From an uncultured bacterium (GTDB lineage Bacteria > Verrucomicrobiota > Lentisphaeria > Victivallales > UBA1829), in contig CACZEK010000016.1 in the NCBI GenBank assembly GCA_902780135.1, positions 1 through 64,000 on the forward strand: a stretch of 64,000 nt of DNA, read 5' to 3'. Under the pieces are notes generated by a model. The model was not told the DNA's origin. It searched no databases and was given only the letters and a program-made list of their open reading frames with translations. Positions 24,047 to 32,913 of the stretch are shown here, in pieces (position 1 is the stretch's first letter; every line of letters starts with the position of its first letter). A program made the position numbers and the translations under genes.

Positions 24047-25069
24047 TCAGGCCTCCTTCCCCGCCGTCATGCAGGGTGGATAATGGCAGGCGCAGGCGTG
24101 GCCGGGGACGAGCTCGCGGAGAACGGGCGGCTCCTCCTGGCAGCGGCGGCGCTGTTCCGGCGTGAGCGTGTCGGCGTGTTCGCAGCGGTCGCAGAAACGG
24201 CATCCGCGCCCGAACTTGTCGGGGGACGGCACGGTGCCCCGGATGGTGTTCAGGCGGTTGTGTTCGCCGCCGAGCACGGGGACTGCGCGGATGAGCGCGG
24301 AGGTGTACGGATGCTTCGGATGCGCGATGAGCTCGGCGACGGGCGCGGTCTCGATGATGCGTCCGGCGTACATGACGGCGACGCGGTCGGCGAGCTCGGC
24401 GACGATGCCGAGGTTGTGCGTGACCAGGATCACCGCCATGCCGCGGTCCTTCTTGAGCGAGAGCAGCAGGTCGAGGATCTGCGCCTGGATCGTCACGTCC
24501 AGCGCGGTGGTCGGCTCGTCCGCCACCAGGATGCTCGGCGCGCATCCGAGCGCCATGGCGATCATCACGCGCTGCTGCATGCCGCCGGACATCTCGTGCG
24601 GATACTGTTTCGCGCGGTTCGCGGGGTCCGGGATGCCGACCTGCCGCAGCAGCTCCACGGCTTCCTCGAACGGGTCGGAGACGTCCTTCCGGTGCAGACG
24701 GACCGCCTCGGCGATCTGGTCGCCCACGCGGAAGACCGGGTTCAGCGACACGGACGGTTCCTGGAAAATATAGGAGATGCAGCCGCCGCGCACCTGGCGC
24801 AGACTGCGTTCGTTGAGCTTGAGCACGTCCGCCACGCCGCCGAGTTCCGGGCCGCGGTCGAGCAGGACTTCGCCGGAGAGCACGACCGGGGGTTCCGGCA
24901 GCAGGCGCGCGAGCGACATGCAGGTCACGCTTTTGCCGCAGCCGCTTTCCCCGACCAGCGCGAGCATCTCGCCCTTTTCGAGCGAGAACGAGATGTCGGT
25001 GACAGTGGGCAGGAGTCCGCCGTCGGTGCGGAACTGAACAGAAAGGTTTTTGACGTCGAGCAAAGGCAT
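24047..25069 (-). CDS. oppD: Oligopeptide/dipeptide ABC transporter ATP-binding protein
   Basis: A 340-residue ATPase of a peptide or nickel importer. Walker A is GESGCGKS, signature MSGGMQQR, Walker B ILVADEPTTALD and the H-loop VTHN. The C-terminal oligopeptide-transporter domain binds a cluster through Cys residues (GRGCRFCDRCEHAD). ATG at 25069 follows GGAGA at good spacing; 19 further codons upstream reach into the promoter region. Unusually, no permease, binding protein or OppF gene adjoins it. Confidence 0.88.
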   Translation of the reverse strand: MPLLDVKNLSVQFRTDGGLLPTVTDISFSLEKGEMLALVGESGCGKSVTCMSLARLLPEPPVVLSGEVLLDRGPELGGVADVLKLNERSLRQVRGGCISYIFQEPSVSLNPVFRVGDQIAEAVRLHRKDVSDPFEEAVELLRQVGIPDPANRAKQYPHEMSGGMQQRVMIAMALGCAPSILVADEPTTALDVTIQAQILDLLLSLKKDRGMAVILVTHNLGIVAELADRVAVMYAGRIIETAPVAELIAHPKHPYTSALIRAVPVLGGEHNRLNTIRGTVPSPDKFGRGCRFCDRCEHADTLTPEQRRRCQEEPPVLRELVPGHACACHYPPCMTAGKEA

Positions 25070-25089
25070 GGCAGGTCTCCGGAAATATA

Positions 25090-25107
25090 CTGTATAATAA
25101 CATACAG
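25090..25107. promoter_or_regulatory. Inverted repeat upstream of oppD
   Basis: CTGTAT-6 nt-ATACAG, perfect 6-bp arms, 20 nt upstream of the oppD start in an AT-rich stretch that probably holds its promoter (minus-strand TTGATT, 16 bp, TATGTT). A possible operator. Confidence 0.35.
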
Positions 25108-25157
25108 CGGGAACGCCGGAAATCAATCACGAAACCCGAAGAAACGCCGAAAAAAAC

Positions 25158-25186
25158 TTGACTTTCCGCCGGAATCATGCTATATT
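25158..25186 (+). promoter_or_regulatory. Promoter of the rhamnogalacturonan lyase gene
   Basis: TTGACT (25158-25163), 17-bp spacer, TATATT (25181-25186), 42 nt before the ATG. Divergent from oppD. Confidence 0.75.
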
Positions 25187-25228
25187 TGCCCCGTCCCCGG
25201 ATGAACCGTACCCCAAGGAGACTGACCG

Positions 25229-27151
25229 ATGCCGAACCGATTCCTGTTCATTGCCGTCGCGGCCGCCGCGCTGGCGGCCCCCGCGCGGAGCCTTTTCGCC
25301 CAGCGCGAGCCGCTGGAGATCCAGCCGCCGACCAAATACGATTTCACGAAGCTCAAACGCGAAAAGCTCGGACGCGGCGTGATCGCGGTCCGCATGAACC
25401 CGGACGAGGTGTTCGTGACGTGGCGCTATCTTTCGAAGGACGCGCAGTTTGCGGCATTCGATGTGTACCGCGACGGGAAGAAGCTCAATGAATACCCCGT
25501 CAACGAGGCGACGTATTTCATTGATAAGAACAAGGGCGGCGGCGTGTACACGGTGAAGCCGGTCGCCGAAGGGAAGGAGCTGGACGAGCAGTCCGCGTCT
25601 TATACTCTGCCGGAAAACGCGCCGGTTGGATACGTGGACATCCCGCTGGACAAGCCCGCGGACGGGAAAGCGCCGGACGGCGAGGCGTATACGTATGCGC
25701 CGAACGACGCGTCCGTGGGCGACGTGGACGGCGACGGCGAGTTCGAGATCATCCTGAAATGGGATCCCTCGAACGCGCGCGACAACGCGCACGACGGGTA
25801 CACGGGGAACGTGTATCTGGACTGCTACAAGCTCGGACGCCCTGAAAAACTCTGGCGCATCGACCTCGGCAGAAATATCCGCGCCGGGGCGCATTACACG
25901 CAGTTCATGGTCTACGACCTCGACTGCGATGGCATCGCGGAGGTCGTCTGCAAGACCGCAGACGGCACGGTCGACGGCACGGGCAAGGCCATCGGCGACC
26001 CCGATGCCGACTACCGCACCCCGGCGGGACGCATCCTGACCGGGCCGGAGTATTTAACGGTGTTTTCCGGCAGGACCGGCGCCGCGCTCGAGACGATCCC
26101 GTACGACGTGCCGCGCGGCAGCGTGCGCGACTGGGGCGACAACTACGGGAACCGCTGCGACAGGTTTCTGGCGGCGGTCGGGTATCTGGACGGCGAACGC
26201 CCGAGCGTGATCATGTGCCGCGGGTACTATACGCGGGCTTATCTGGCGGCGTACGACTGGGACGGACAGCACCTCAAAAAACGCTGGACGTTCGATTCCA
26301 ACGCGCCGGAAAACCGGGGCTACGCGGGGCAGGGCAACCACAATCTGCGCGTGGGCGACGTGGACGGCGACGGAAAGGACGAAATCGTGTACGGGTCCTG
26401 CACGATCGACCACGACGGCAGGGGGCTCTGCACCACCGGGCTCGGGCACGGCGACGCCATGCACCTCACGCAGTTCGCGTGGGATATGCCCGGCCTGCAG
26501 GTGTGGTGCTGCCACGAGAACAAGCGCGACGGCGCGACCCTGCGCGACGCCGCCACCGGGAAGATCCTGCACCAGGTCCTCCGCGACAGGGACGTCGGGC
26601 GCTGCATGGCGGCGGACATCGACCCCGCCAATCCCGGCGTCGAGATGTGGGCGTCGGGCATCCCGCCGCAGACCGTGAAGGGCGAGCCGCTGGGCGGCAA
26701 TCCGCGCGGGCTCTCCGCGAACATGGCGGTGTGGTGGGACGACGACCTGTGCCGCGAACTGCTCGACGGCAACACGGTCACGAAGTACAACGCGGCGCAG
26801 GGGACGTGCGCGCCGATCATGCGCTTCGAGGGATGCTCGTCCAACAACGGCACGAAGTCCACGCCGTGCCTCCAGGGCGACGTCTTCGGCGACTGGCGCG
26901 AGGAAGTCCTCATGCGCACCAACGACAACCGCCGTCTCCGCCTGTACGTGTCGACCATACCGACCGCGTACCGGTTCCACACGTTCCTGGAGGACCCGGT
27001 GTACCGCATCAGCCTCGCAACCGAAAACGTGGCGTACAACCAGCCGACGCAGCCGGGGTTCTACTTCGGCCCCGACCTCATCTTCAAGGCGGCGAAACCC
27101 GACCGCGGGGCGCTGTTCCGCGGGACCGTGCTCCGGGTGTACGTGCGCTGA
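25229..27151 (+). CDS. Rhamnogalacturonan lyase, polysaccharide lyase family 11
   Basis: A 640-residue secreted enzyme (signal peptide ending near SLFAQ) that cleaves the rhamnogalacturonan-I backbone of pectin by beta-elimination. It has the PL11 arrangement: an N-terminal beta domain (RGVIAVRMNPDEVFVTWRYL), then an eight-bladed propeller with calcium-binding loops SVGDVDGDGEFEI, VYDLDCDGIAE and RVGDVDGDGKDEI, and the C-terminal GDWREEVLMRT blade typical of YesW/YesX. GGAG precedes the ATG. It is a single-gene unit. Confidence 0.92.
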   Translation: MPNRFLFIAVAAAALAAPARSLFAQREPLEIQPPTKYDFTKLKREKLGRGVIAVRMNPDEVFVTWRYLSKDAQFAAFDVYRDGKKLNEYPVNEATYFIDKNKGGGVYTVKPVAEGKELDEQSASYTLPENAPVGYVDIPLDKPADGKAPDGEAYTYAPNDASVGDVDGDGEFEIILKWDPSNARDNAHDGYTGNVYLDCYKLGRPEKLWRIDLGRNIRAGAHYTQFMVYDLDCDGIAEVVCKTADGTVDGTGKAIGDPDADYRTPAGRILTGPEYLTVFSGRTGAALETIPYDVPRGSVRDWGDNYGNRCDRFLAAVGYLDGERPSVIMCRGYYTRAYLAAYDWDGQHLKKRWTFDSNAPENRGYAGQGNHNLRVGDVDGDGKDEIVYGSCTIDHDGRGLCTTGLGHGDAMHLTQFAWDMPGLQVWCCHENKRDGATLRDAATGKILHQVLRDRDVGRCMAADIDPANPGVEMWASGIPPQTVKGEPLGGNPRGLSANMAVWWDDDLCRELLDGNTVTKYNAAQGTCAPIMRFEGCSSNNGTKSTPCLQGDVFGDWREEVLMRTNDNRRLRLYVSTIPTAYRFHTFLEDPVYRISLATENVAYNQPTQPGFYFGPDLIFKAAKPDRGALFRGTVLRVYVR

Positions 27152-27164
27152 GCGCGAACAGGTG

Positions 27165-27216
27165 GTTTTAAAAAAACGATCCCCTTTGGGCTGAACTGGT
27201 CCGAAGGGGATTTCCT
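27165..27216. terminator. Bidirectional terminator between the PL11 lyase and cca genes
   Basis: Arms ATCCCCTT (27179-27186) and AAGGGGAT (27204-27211). On the minus strand the stem is followed by CG and seven T, a strong terminator for cca; on the plus strand by TTCCTT, a weaker one for the lyase gene. Confidence 0.8.
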
Positions 27217-27236
27217 TATGACTGGATTCTTTGCTT

Positions 27237-28592
27237 TCAGAGGCCGAGGTGTTCGATCCGGGCGCGGAGCCATTCGAGCGACTGTTCGCGCGATGTGAGC
27301 GCGCCTTCCAGCCGGAGGTCTTCCGCCTCGCGGAGGATGCGGCTGAAGACCGCGCCGGGCTTCACGCCGAGCGCGATGATGTCGTTGCCGTTCAGGAACG
27401 GCTTGCGCGGGGCGGGGAGCCTGGCGTATTCGCGCATGCGGTCGAGCATGAGGACGTAGTTTTCGAGCAGTCCGTGGCACGCGATGCAGTCGAGGCGGTG
27501 GAGTTCGAGTTCGAGCGGGAAATTCGGATCGGCGATCATCCGCATCCATTTCGCCTTCTTCATCTCGTGGACGGACGCGAACCGCATGTGGTGCCGGATG
27601 GCGGCGGTGACCGTGCCGGACAGGGCGGACGAAAAATGCAGGCGCGCGAGGATGCCGGCGGCGATGTCCGCGCCGAGGACCTCGTGCCCGTAGAAATGCG
27701 GCACGCCGTCCTTGAACGTCTGCGTGCCGGGCTTGCCGACGTCGTGGAGCAGGGCGGCCCACATGATGCCGGGCGTGCGCCATGCGGCGTGGCGGAGCAG
27801 GAGCATGGTGTGGACGAAGACGTCGCCTTCCGGGTGGTACCGCTTCGGCTGTTCCACCCCGCGCAGAGCGTCGACCTCCGGCAGGACGACCCGCAGGATG
27901 CCGAGGTCCGCGAGCATTTCGAAGCCTTCCGCGGGACGCGGCCCGGTCAGGATCTTTTCGAGTTCGGCGCGGATGCGTTCGGCGGCGATCAGACGGAGTT
28001 TTTCCGCCGCGTCCGCCGCCGCCCGTTTCGAGGCGGGATCGACCGTGAAACCGAGCTTTGCCGCGAACCGGACGAGGCGCAGGATGCGGAGGTGGTCCTC
28101 GCCGAACCTCACCGCGGGATCGCCGATGGTGCGGAGGACGCCCGCGCGGAGGTCGTCGAGCCCGCCCACGCAGTCGATTACGGTGCGTTCCGCCGGGTCG
28201 AACAGCAGGCCGTTGACCGTGAAGTCGCGCCGCGTGACGTCCAGGACCTCGTCGTCCGTGTAGACCACATGGTCGGGGCGGCGTCCGTCGCTGTAGCCGC
28301 GTTCCGCCCGGAACGTCGCGACCTCGATGGGGATGTCGTCGACGACGACCGTGATGATGCCGAACGCCGCGCCGATGGGGATCGCCCTGTCGAACAGCGA
28401 TTCGATCTGCTCCGGGCGCGCGGACGTGGCGACGTCGACGTCGTCCGGGGTGTGTCCGAGCAGGAGGTCGCGGACGGCTCCGCCCACGAAATACGCCTTG
28501 TGCCCGGCGGCGCGCAGCACGGCGCAGGCTTTCGCGGCGGCGGCGAAGACCGGGGTTTGCGGGATGTCTCCGGAAAAAGAAGAGATTTTCAT
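27237..28592 (-). CDS. cca: CCA tRNA nucleotidyltransferase with HD domain
   Basis: A 451-residue polymerase that builds or repairs the 3' CCA of tRNAs. The N-terminal head has FVGGAVRDLLLG and catalytic DDVDVAT (near 52), then DFTVNGLLFD and the RNA-binding RILRLVRFAAKLGF. The C-terminal HD domain has HPEGDVFVHTM and LLHDVGKP (near 282), so phosphatase or phosphodiesterase activity is likely. A related poly(A) polymerase is possible, but the HD domain and single-copy context favour a CCA enzyme. Confidence 0.9.
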   Translation of the reverse strand: MKISSFSGDIPQTPVFAAAAKACAVLRAAGHKAYFVGGAVRDLLLGHTPDDVDVATSARPEQIESLFDRAIPIGAAFGIITVVVDDIPIEVATFRAERGYSDGRRPDHVVYTDDEVLDVTRRDFTVNGLLFDPAERTVIDCVGGLDDLRAGVLRTIGDPAVRFGEDHLRILRLVRFAAKLGFTVDPASKRAAADAAEKLRLIAAERIRAELEKILTGPRPAEGFEMLADLGILRVVLPEVDALRGVEQPKRYHPEGDVFVHTMLLLRHAAWRTPGIMWAALLHDVGKPGTQTFKDGVPHFYGHEVLGADIAAGILARLHFSSALSGTVTAAIRHHMRFASVHEMKKAKWMRMIADPNFPLELELHRLDCIACHGLLENYVLMLDRMREYARLPAPRKPFLNGNDIIALGVKPGAVFSRILREAEDLRLEGALTSREQSLEWLRARIEHLGL

Positions 28593-28610
28593 GAAAAAAC
28601 GGATTGCGGC

Positions 28611-28638
28611 TTGTCTTTTTGGCAGAATCTGCTATGTT
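28611..28638 (+). promoter_or_regulatory. Promoter of the nadD-rsfS operon
   Basis: TTGTCT (28611-28616), 16-bp spacer, TATGTT (28633-28638), about 100 nt before nadD. Nothing else was recognised in the leader. Confidence 0.55.
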
Positions 28639-28737
28639 TAAATGATGTCTTTACAATAAACAATAGCGCGGGTTTGCCCGAATGCAAGCGCGCATGCGCC
28701 ATTTCCGCAAAAAAGAACCACGAAAACCTGAGTCCGA

Positions 28738-29385
28738 ATGCCTGAAGAAAACCTGACAGCCGTCTTCGGCGGCACGTTCGATCCCGTCCACCTCGGGCAC
28801 CTCGGACTCGCGGATTATCTGCTGAAGACCGGCCGCGTGAGCCGCGTCGTCTTCCTCCCCGCTCCGCATCCGCCCCACAAGCCCGGAAACGAGCCTGCGC
28901 CGTTCGCGGACCGCGCGGCGATGCTCCGTGCGGCGGTCGCCGGGCATCCGGGGATGAGCGTGAGCGAGATGGAGGCGGAACGCCCCGGGCCGTCCTACAC
29001 GGTCGATACGCTGGACATCCTGAAGAAACGGTATCCGGCGGAGCGTTTCGTGTGGCTGATCGGGACGGATTCGCTGAACCAGCTGCATCTGTGGTACGAG
29101 GCGGAACGTCTGGTGCGCGAGAACCGGTTTCTGGCGTATCCGAGGCCGGGCGCGGAGGCGGACCCGGACCTGCTGCGGTCCGTCTGGCCGCCGGAGCTTT
29201 TCGAGAGGCTGTCCGCCGGGATCCTGACCGGCGCGCCGGAATTCGACCCGAGCTCGACCGCCGTGCGGCAGCGTCTGTCCGGACAGGGCGCGGACGCCTG
29301 CCGGGACATGCTGCCGGGCCCCGTGCTGAAGTACATCAAAGAACATAACCTCTACAACCGGAGAAACGGAGATACGACCACATGA
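28738..29385 (+). CDS. nadD: Nicotinate-nucleotide adenylyltransferase
   Basis: A 215-residue enzyme converting nicotinate mononucleotide to deamido-NAD+, the substrate of the NadE encoded at 19769-21538. Motifs: GGTFDPVHLGHLGLA (nucleotide-binding HxGH), FLPAPHPPHK, WLIGTDSLNQLHLW and the C-terminal SSTAVRQRL. The stop overlaps the rsfS start by 4 nt, the common bacterial nadD-rsfS pair. Confidence 0.95.
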   Translation: MPEENLTAVFGGTFDPVHLGHLGLADYLLKTGRVSRVVFLPAPHPPHKPGNEPAPFADRAAMLRAAVAGHPGMSVSEMEAERPGPSYTVDTLDILKKRYPAERFVWLIGTDSLNQLHLWYEAERLVRENRFLAYPRPGAEADPDLLRSVWPPELFERLSAGILTGAPEFDPSSTAVRQRLSGQGADACRDMLPGPVLKYIKEHNLYNRRNGDTTT

Positions 29386-29852
29386 ACGACGAACAGGAAA
29401 CGAAGAAACCGAAAATGAACTTCAAGGTGATGGACGTGATCGAACTGTGCGAAAAGGAAGCCTACGATCACAAGGCGGAACACATCCTCCGGCTCGACAT
29501 GACCAAACAGGACGGCGCGATCGGGGACTACTACCTGATCTGCACGGGCCTCTCCGAACCGCATATCGGCGCCATCGCGGAGCGCATCCAGCGCGCGGTG
29601 CGCGAGGAATACGGCATCCATCCGATCACGCTCGACGGCACCCCGCAGAGCCAGTGGATCATCGTGGATTTCGGATTCCTGCTGATCCACATCATGACCA
29701 ACGAGACGCGCGACCGCTACCAGCTGGAACAGCTCTGGGGCGACGTGCCGAGCTACGACGCCATGGCGAAGCTGGACGCGGAGCATGAAAAGCTCGCCGC
29801 CGCCCGCCGGAAACAGGCCGAAAAGGGCATCGGCGCCGGAGCGGACGAATGA
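29382..29852 (+). CDS. rsfS: Ribosomal silencing factor RsfS
   Basis: A 156-residue protein that binds uL14 and blocks subunit joining in poor growth. It shows the family core: DYYLICTGLSEPHIGAIAER, EYGIHPITLDGTPQSQWIIV, DFGFLLIHIM and YQLEQLWGDVP. N- and C-terminal extensions are Lys/Glu-rich. Overlaps nadD and the next gene by 4 nt each. Confidence 0.95.
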   Translation: MNDEQETKKPKMNFKVMDVIELCEKEAYDHKAEHILRLDMTKQDGAIGDYYLICTGLSEPHIGAIAERIQRAVREEYGIHPITLDGTPQSQWIIVDFGFLLIHIMTNETRDRYQLEQLWGDVPSYDAMAKLDAEHEKLAAARRKQAEKGIGAGADE

Positions 29853-30454
29853 CCGACCCCTTCCGCGACGGCGACTACCGCGACGAATTCGAATGGGAGA
29901 AGGAGATCCGCAAGGACGACGACCGGGTGCACGACTACCTCGCCGAGCTCCCGCGCTACATCGACCTCCCGGACGAGGACAAGGTCATCTCGAAGCGCAT
30001 CCGCAGGCGCGGGTCCGCGTGGGACGACGATTTCGACGCGCCGCCCGACGACGATTACGACGACGATTACGACGACGTGCCGGAGGAGGATTTCGTGCGG
30101 CATCGCGACGGCAGCGACGTGTACACGGCGGCGTCGAAGATGGCGATCGACCTGACCGAGTATTTCGCCGTGGAGAAGGACCAGTCCGCCGCCCGCGCCA
30201 TGATGCGCGCCCTGACGCTCCTCGGAAAACTCATGGCGCGTTCGCTGGACATCCTCCGCCTGGAGGACGGCGACCTCGTCACGTTCCGGATCGCGCTCGC
30301 CAAGCGTTTCCTCGCCGACCTCAACGAGCTGATCGGCGAATACGAGAAGTTCCCGGAGACGATCCGGGACGGCTTCCTGAAGGACGCGTTCACGATGCGG
30401 GACGACGTGCTGGCGAAAGTCCGCCAGTACCGCCGGGACATGAAACGGAGATGA
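29849..30454 (+). CDS. Hypothetical protein with acidic linker
   Basis: A 201-residue soluble protein I do not recognise. The first half is charged, with a run of Asp (DDDYDDDYDDVPEEDF, about 65-80). The second half is predicted all-helical (MAIDLTEYFAVEKDQSAARA, MMRALTLLGKLMARSLDIL). It starts by a 4-nt overlap with rsfS, so it is made with NadD and RsfS; a ribosome-related role is only a guess from position. Confidence 0.7.
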   Translation: MTDPFRDGDYRDEFEWEKEIRKDDDRVHDYLAELPRYIDLPDEDKVISKRIRRRGSAWDDDFDAPPDDDYDDDYDDVPEEDFVRHRDGSDVYTAASKMAIDLTEYFAVEKDQSAARAMMRALTLLGKLMARSLDILRLEDGDLVTFRIALAKRFLADLNELIGEYEKFPETIRDGFLKDAFTMRDDVLAKVRQYRRDMKRR

Positions 30455-30550
30455 ACGGGGGAAGCGGATTCCGCCGGAAAAATGCGGAAAAAATGCAGGA
30501 ACCCCGGAACAAAACGCAAAACGGTTTGTCTGTGAACAGTAAGGACAGCG

Positions 30551-31177
30551 ATGGAACAGGAACAAAAGACTCGTGAAGAGGCGCTCCTGAAGGCGTTCCG
30601 GAGCGGCGACGACGCCGCGTTCGACGGCCTGATCGAGATGTACTCCGCGAAGCTGTACAAGGTGGCCTACGCGCTGCTCGGGTCCCGCCAGGACGCCGAG
30701 GAGGTCGTGCAGGACACCTTCCTGCGGGCGTACCGCGCCCTGCAGGCGTTCCGCGGCGAATCGAGCCTGGAGACCTGGCTCCACCGCATCACCCTGAACC
30801 TGGCCCGGAACAAGTACCAGTGGAACCACCGGCGCGGAAGCGGCGTGAACGTGAGCCTGACAGTCGGCGACGACGCGGGCGGCGAATCCGGGTCTGAAAA
30901 CGAACAGGACGTGCCGGACCGGCGGATGGAGCCGGACCTGGTCCTGGAACAGGACGAAATCGGAACGAACATCATGAAAGCGTTGAACAGCCTGCCGGAC
31001 AACCTCCGCGAGACCATGCTGCTGCGGCACGTGAACGACATGCCGTACGAGCAGATCGCGCAGAAGCTGGACTGCAAGGTCGGGACCGTGAAATCCCGTC
31101 TGTCCCGCGGCCGCGAAATGCTCCGCGACTACCTCGCCGCCGCCGGGATTCTCCCGTCCTCGGGCGGCGCGCAATAG
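30551..31177 (+). CDS. ECF RNA polymerase sigma factor (RpoE type)
   Basis: A 208-residue group 4 sigma factor. Region 2: LIEMYSAKLYKVAYALLGSR, then DAEEVVQDTFLRAYRAL and FRGESSLETWLHRITLNLARN. Region 4: LPDNLRETMLLRHVNDMPYE, then QIAQKLDCKVGTVKSRLSRG. The two are joined by an acidic linker of about 45 residues. It lies 34 nt upstream of a membrane anti-sigma factor gene, the usual pair for envelope-stress control. No own-regulon promoter could be picked out upstream (30455-30550). Confidence 0.93.
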   Translation: MEQEQKTREEALLKAFRSGDDAAFDGLIEMYSAKLYKVAYALLGSRQDAEEVVQDTFLRAYRALQAFRGESSLETWLHRITLNLARNKYQWNHRRGSGVNVSLTVGDDAGGESGSENEQDVPDRRMEPDLVLEQDEIGTNIMKALNSLPDNLRETMLLRHVNDMPYEQIAQKLDCKVGTVKSRLSRGREMLRDYLAAAGILPSSGGAQ

Positions 31178-31211
31178 GAACCACACAACCTTATTCTGAG
31201 GCGAAAACAAT

Positions 31212-32117
31212 ATGAACGACCAGGCGACTTCCCCCGGCTGCCCGGACTTGGAAACGATATCGGCGGTCTTCGACGGCGAACTTGCGCCGGACGAGAGCGT
31301 CCGCGCGCATCTCGGCTCGTGCCCGGACTGCTCGAAACGCCTCACGGACTATGAAGCGATCCGCGGCGCGCTGTCGCGCGCTCTGGCGTCCGAGCCGGAT
31401 CCCGGGATGAACGCCCGGATCGCGGCGTTTGTCCGTGCCGAATCCGCCGGATTCGCCCCGCTGGCGCCGCGCGAACGCGATTTCTCCAACTCCCGCACCG
31501 CCTGGATGTTCCGAATCGCCGCGCTGTTCCTGCTGGGCTGTTTCTTCGTGTATCTCCTGACGGACCAGATTCATGCGAACCGCGCGAAGAGCGCGCGTCC
31601 GTCCGTCGCCGCCGTCGCCGGGACCGTGCGTCCTTCGGGACGGCCGGCAGGCACGTTGTCCGCGGAACCCGGTGCGGGCGACTATGTCCGGGCGCGCCTG
31701 GTTTCCAATTCTCCCTCCGAACGCCAGTATGCGATCGACATCGACCCCGCGCTGATCCCCGCGGAGCTCGACGGGATTCCCGGCGACGGACGCATCCCGC
31801 TTCCGCTTTCCTCGTTTTCCGCGCAGGACGACGGCTCGATGCGGCGGATCCCGCTGCACCTGGATCCGGCGTTCGACGCCATGAGGATGCTTGAGTCGAT
31901 CCGCCGCGACCTGACCGCCCTGGATGTGCCGGGCCTCTCCGTCGATACGGAAAGCCGCGGGAATTCTCTGTTCACCACCATCCGGCTGGAATCCGCCGGG
32001 ATGTTCGACATGAGCATGGCGCGTACGGACGACGCCTTCATGCTTTTCCTGATGAGCGGGGACAGCCCGGAGAACGACGGGCCGGTCGTCTTCCATATTG
32101 AGTTTTTCTGTGAATGA
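31212..32117 (+). CDS. Membrane anti-sigma factor
   Basis: A 301-residue partner of the ECF sigma factor. The N-terminal cytoplasmic part has the zinc-binding anti-sigma pattern: His33, Cys37 and Cys40 in RAHLGSCPDC. One transmembrane segment follows near 97-117 (MFRIAALFLLGCFFVYLLTD), then an extracytoplasmic domain of about 180 residues with no recognised fold. The sigma factor is expected to be held at the membrane until the outer domain is cleaved or triggered. Confidence 0.85.
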   Translation: MNDQATSPGCPDLETISAVFDGELAPDESVRAHLGSCPDCSKRLTDYEAIRGALSRALASEPDPGMNARIAAFVRAESAGFAPLAPRERDFSNSRTAWMFRIAALFLLGCFFVYLLTDQIHANRAKSARPSVAAVAGTVRPSGRPAGTLSAEPGAGDYVRARLVSNSPSERQYAIDIDPALIPAELDGIPGDGRIPLPLSSFSAQDDGSMRRIPLHLDPAFDAMRMLESIRRDLTALDVPGLSVDTESRGNSLFTTIRLESAGMFDMSMARTDDAFMLFLMSGDSPENDGPVVFHIEFFCE

Positions 32118-32172
32118 CCTGTTTCCCGGAGCGGACGGTTTTTCGTTTTTTCCGTTTTTTTAAAAAAAAGAC

Positions 32173-32200
32173 TTGAAAAGATGAAAAAACGGACTACAGT
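32173..32200 (+). promoter_or_regulatory. Promoter of the PEP-CTERM-like/TPR operon
   Basis: TTGAAA (32173-32178), 16-bp spacer, TACAGT (32195-32200), in an AT-rich gap after the anti-sigma gene. Confidence 0.5.
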
Positions 32201-32304
32201 ATATTTATTTTCTTTTATTTAAATAACGCCTGTTCTTCAGCCGGTTTGCATTGATCTGTCCCGTTCTCCGGCTGATATCCGGCAAACAAACTAGAGGAGA
32301 AAAA

Positions 32305-32913
32305 ATGAAAAAATCGTTTTTTACGGCCGCTCTCGCATGTGCGCTTGCCTTTGGCGGAACCGCGCTTGTCGCGCAGGACAGTCTTTTTTCCTTCAACAAT
32401 GAAACGGGCGCGCTGTCCGTCAACGGAGCAAGCGAAGTCCTGAACATCGTGAACAAGAATTCCGGCAAGCTCAGCCTGAAAGAGTGCCTTGCCTCGCGTG
32501 GGAAGGACGGGGCGAGCTTCGGGTATCTTCTCGTCCGCAACGGCAGCAAGGAATTCGTTTCGCTTTCGTCTCTCATCGACAGCATTAAGACCAACGGCGA
32601 TACCGAATCCGTTTCCCTCGGGTCCTTCAATCGGGACGACACCGTCCAGTTCGGCTATGCCGCAGCGGACGGGAGCGGGTTCTCCGGCGTCAGCATCGCC
32701 AGCGACGCCGGTTTCTACACCGGGATGGATACGGACAGTTTCTTCAAGCTTGATTTCTCGGAGAATCCGTTCGACGGCGAGATCGAGGTCATCCTCACCG
32801 GCGAGCCTCTTCCGCCCTCGACCGTGACTCTTCTGATCGCATTGGCGGCGGGCGCAGGATTCATTTTCCTCAACAACCGCAAAAAACAGGCGCGCTGCGC
32901 CGAACAGGCATGA
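32305..32913 (+). CDS. Secreted protein with PEP-CTERM-like C-terminal anchor
   Basis: A 202-residue protein with an N-terminal signal peptide (MKKSFFTAALACALAFGG, cleavage near ALVAQ), a beta-rich middle of unknown function, and a C-terminal tripartite sorting signal: PLPPSTVTLL, a hydrophobic helix, then NNRKK. That layout matches PEP-CTERM signals processed by exosortases. ATG at 32305 follows AGAGGAGA; an in-frame ATG at 32251 is rejected because it puts the signal peptide inside the protein. It overlaps the next gene by 4 nt (ATGA). Confidence 0.75.
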   Translation: MKKSFFTAALACALAFGGTALVAQDSLFSFNNETGALSVNGASEVLNIVNKNSGKLSLKECLASRGKDGASFGYLLVRNGSKEFVSLSSLIDSIKTNGDTESVSLGSFNRDDTVQFGYAAADGSGFSGVSIASDAGFYTGMDTDSFFKLDFSENPFDGEIEVILTGEPLPPSTVTLLIALAAGAGFIFLNNRKKQARCAEQA

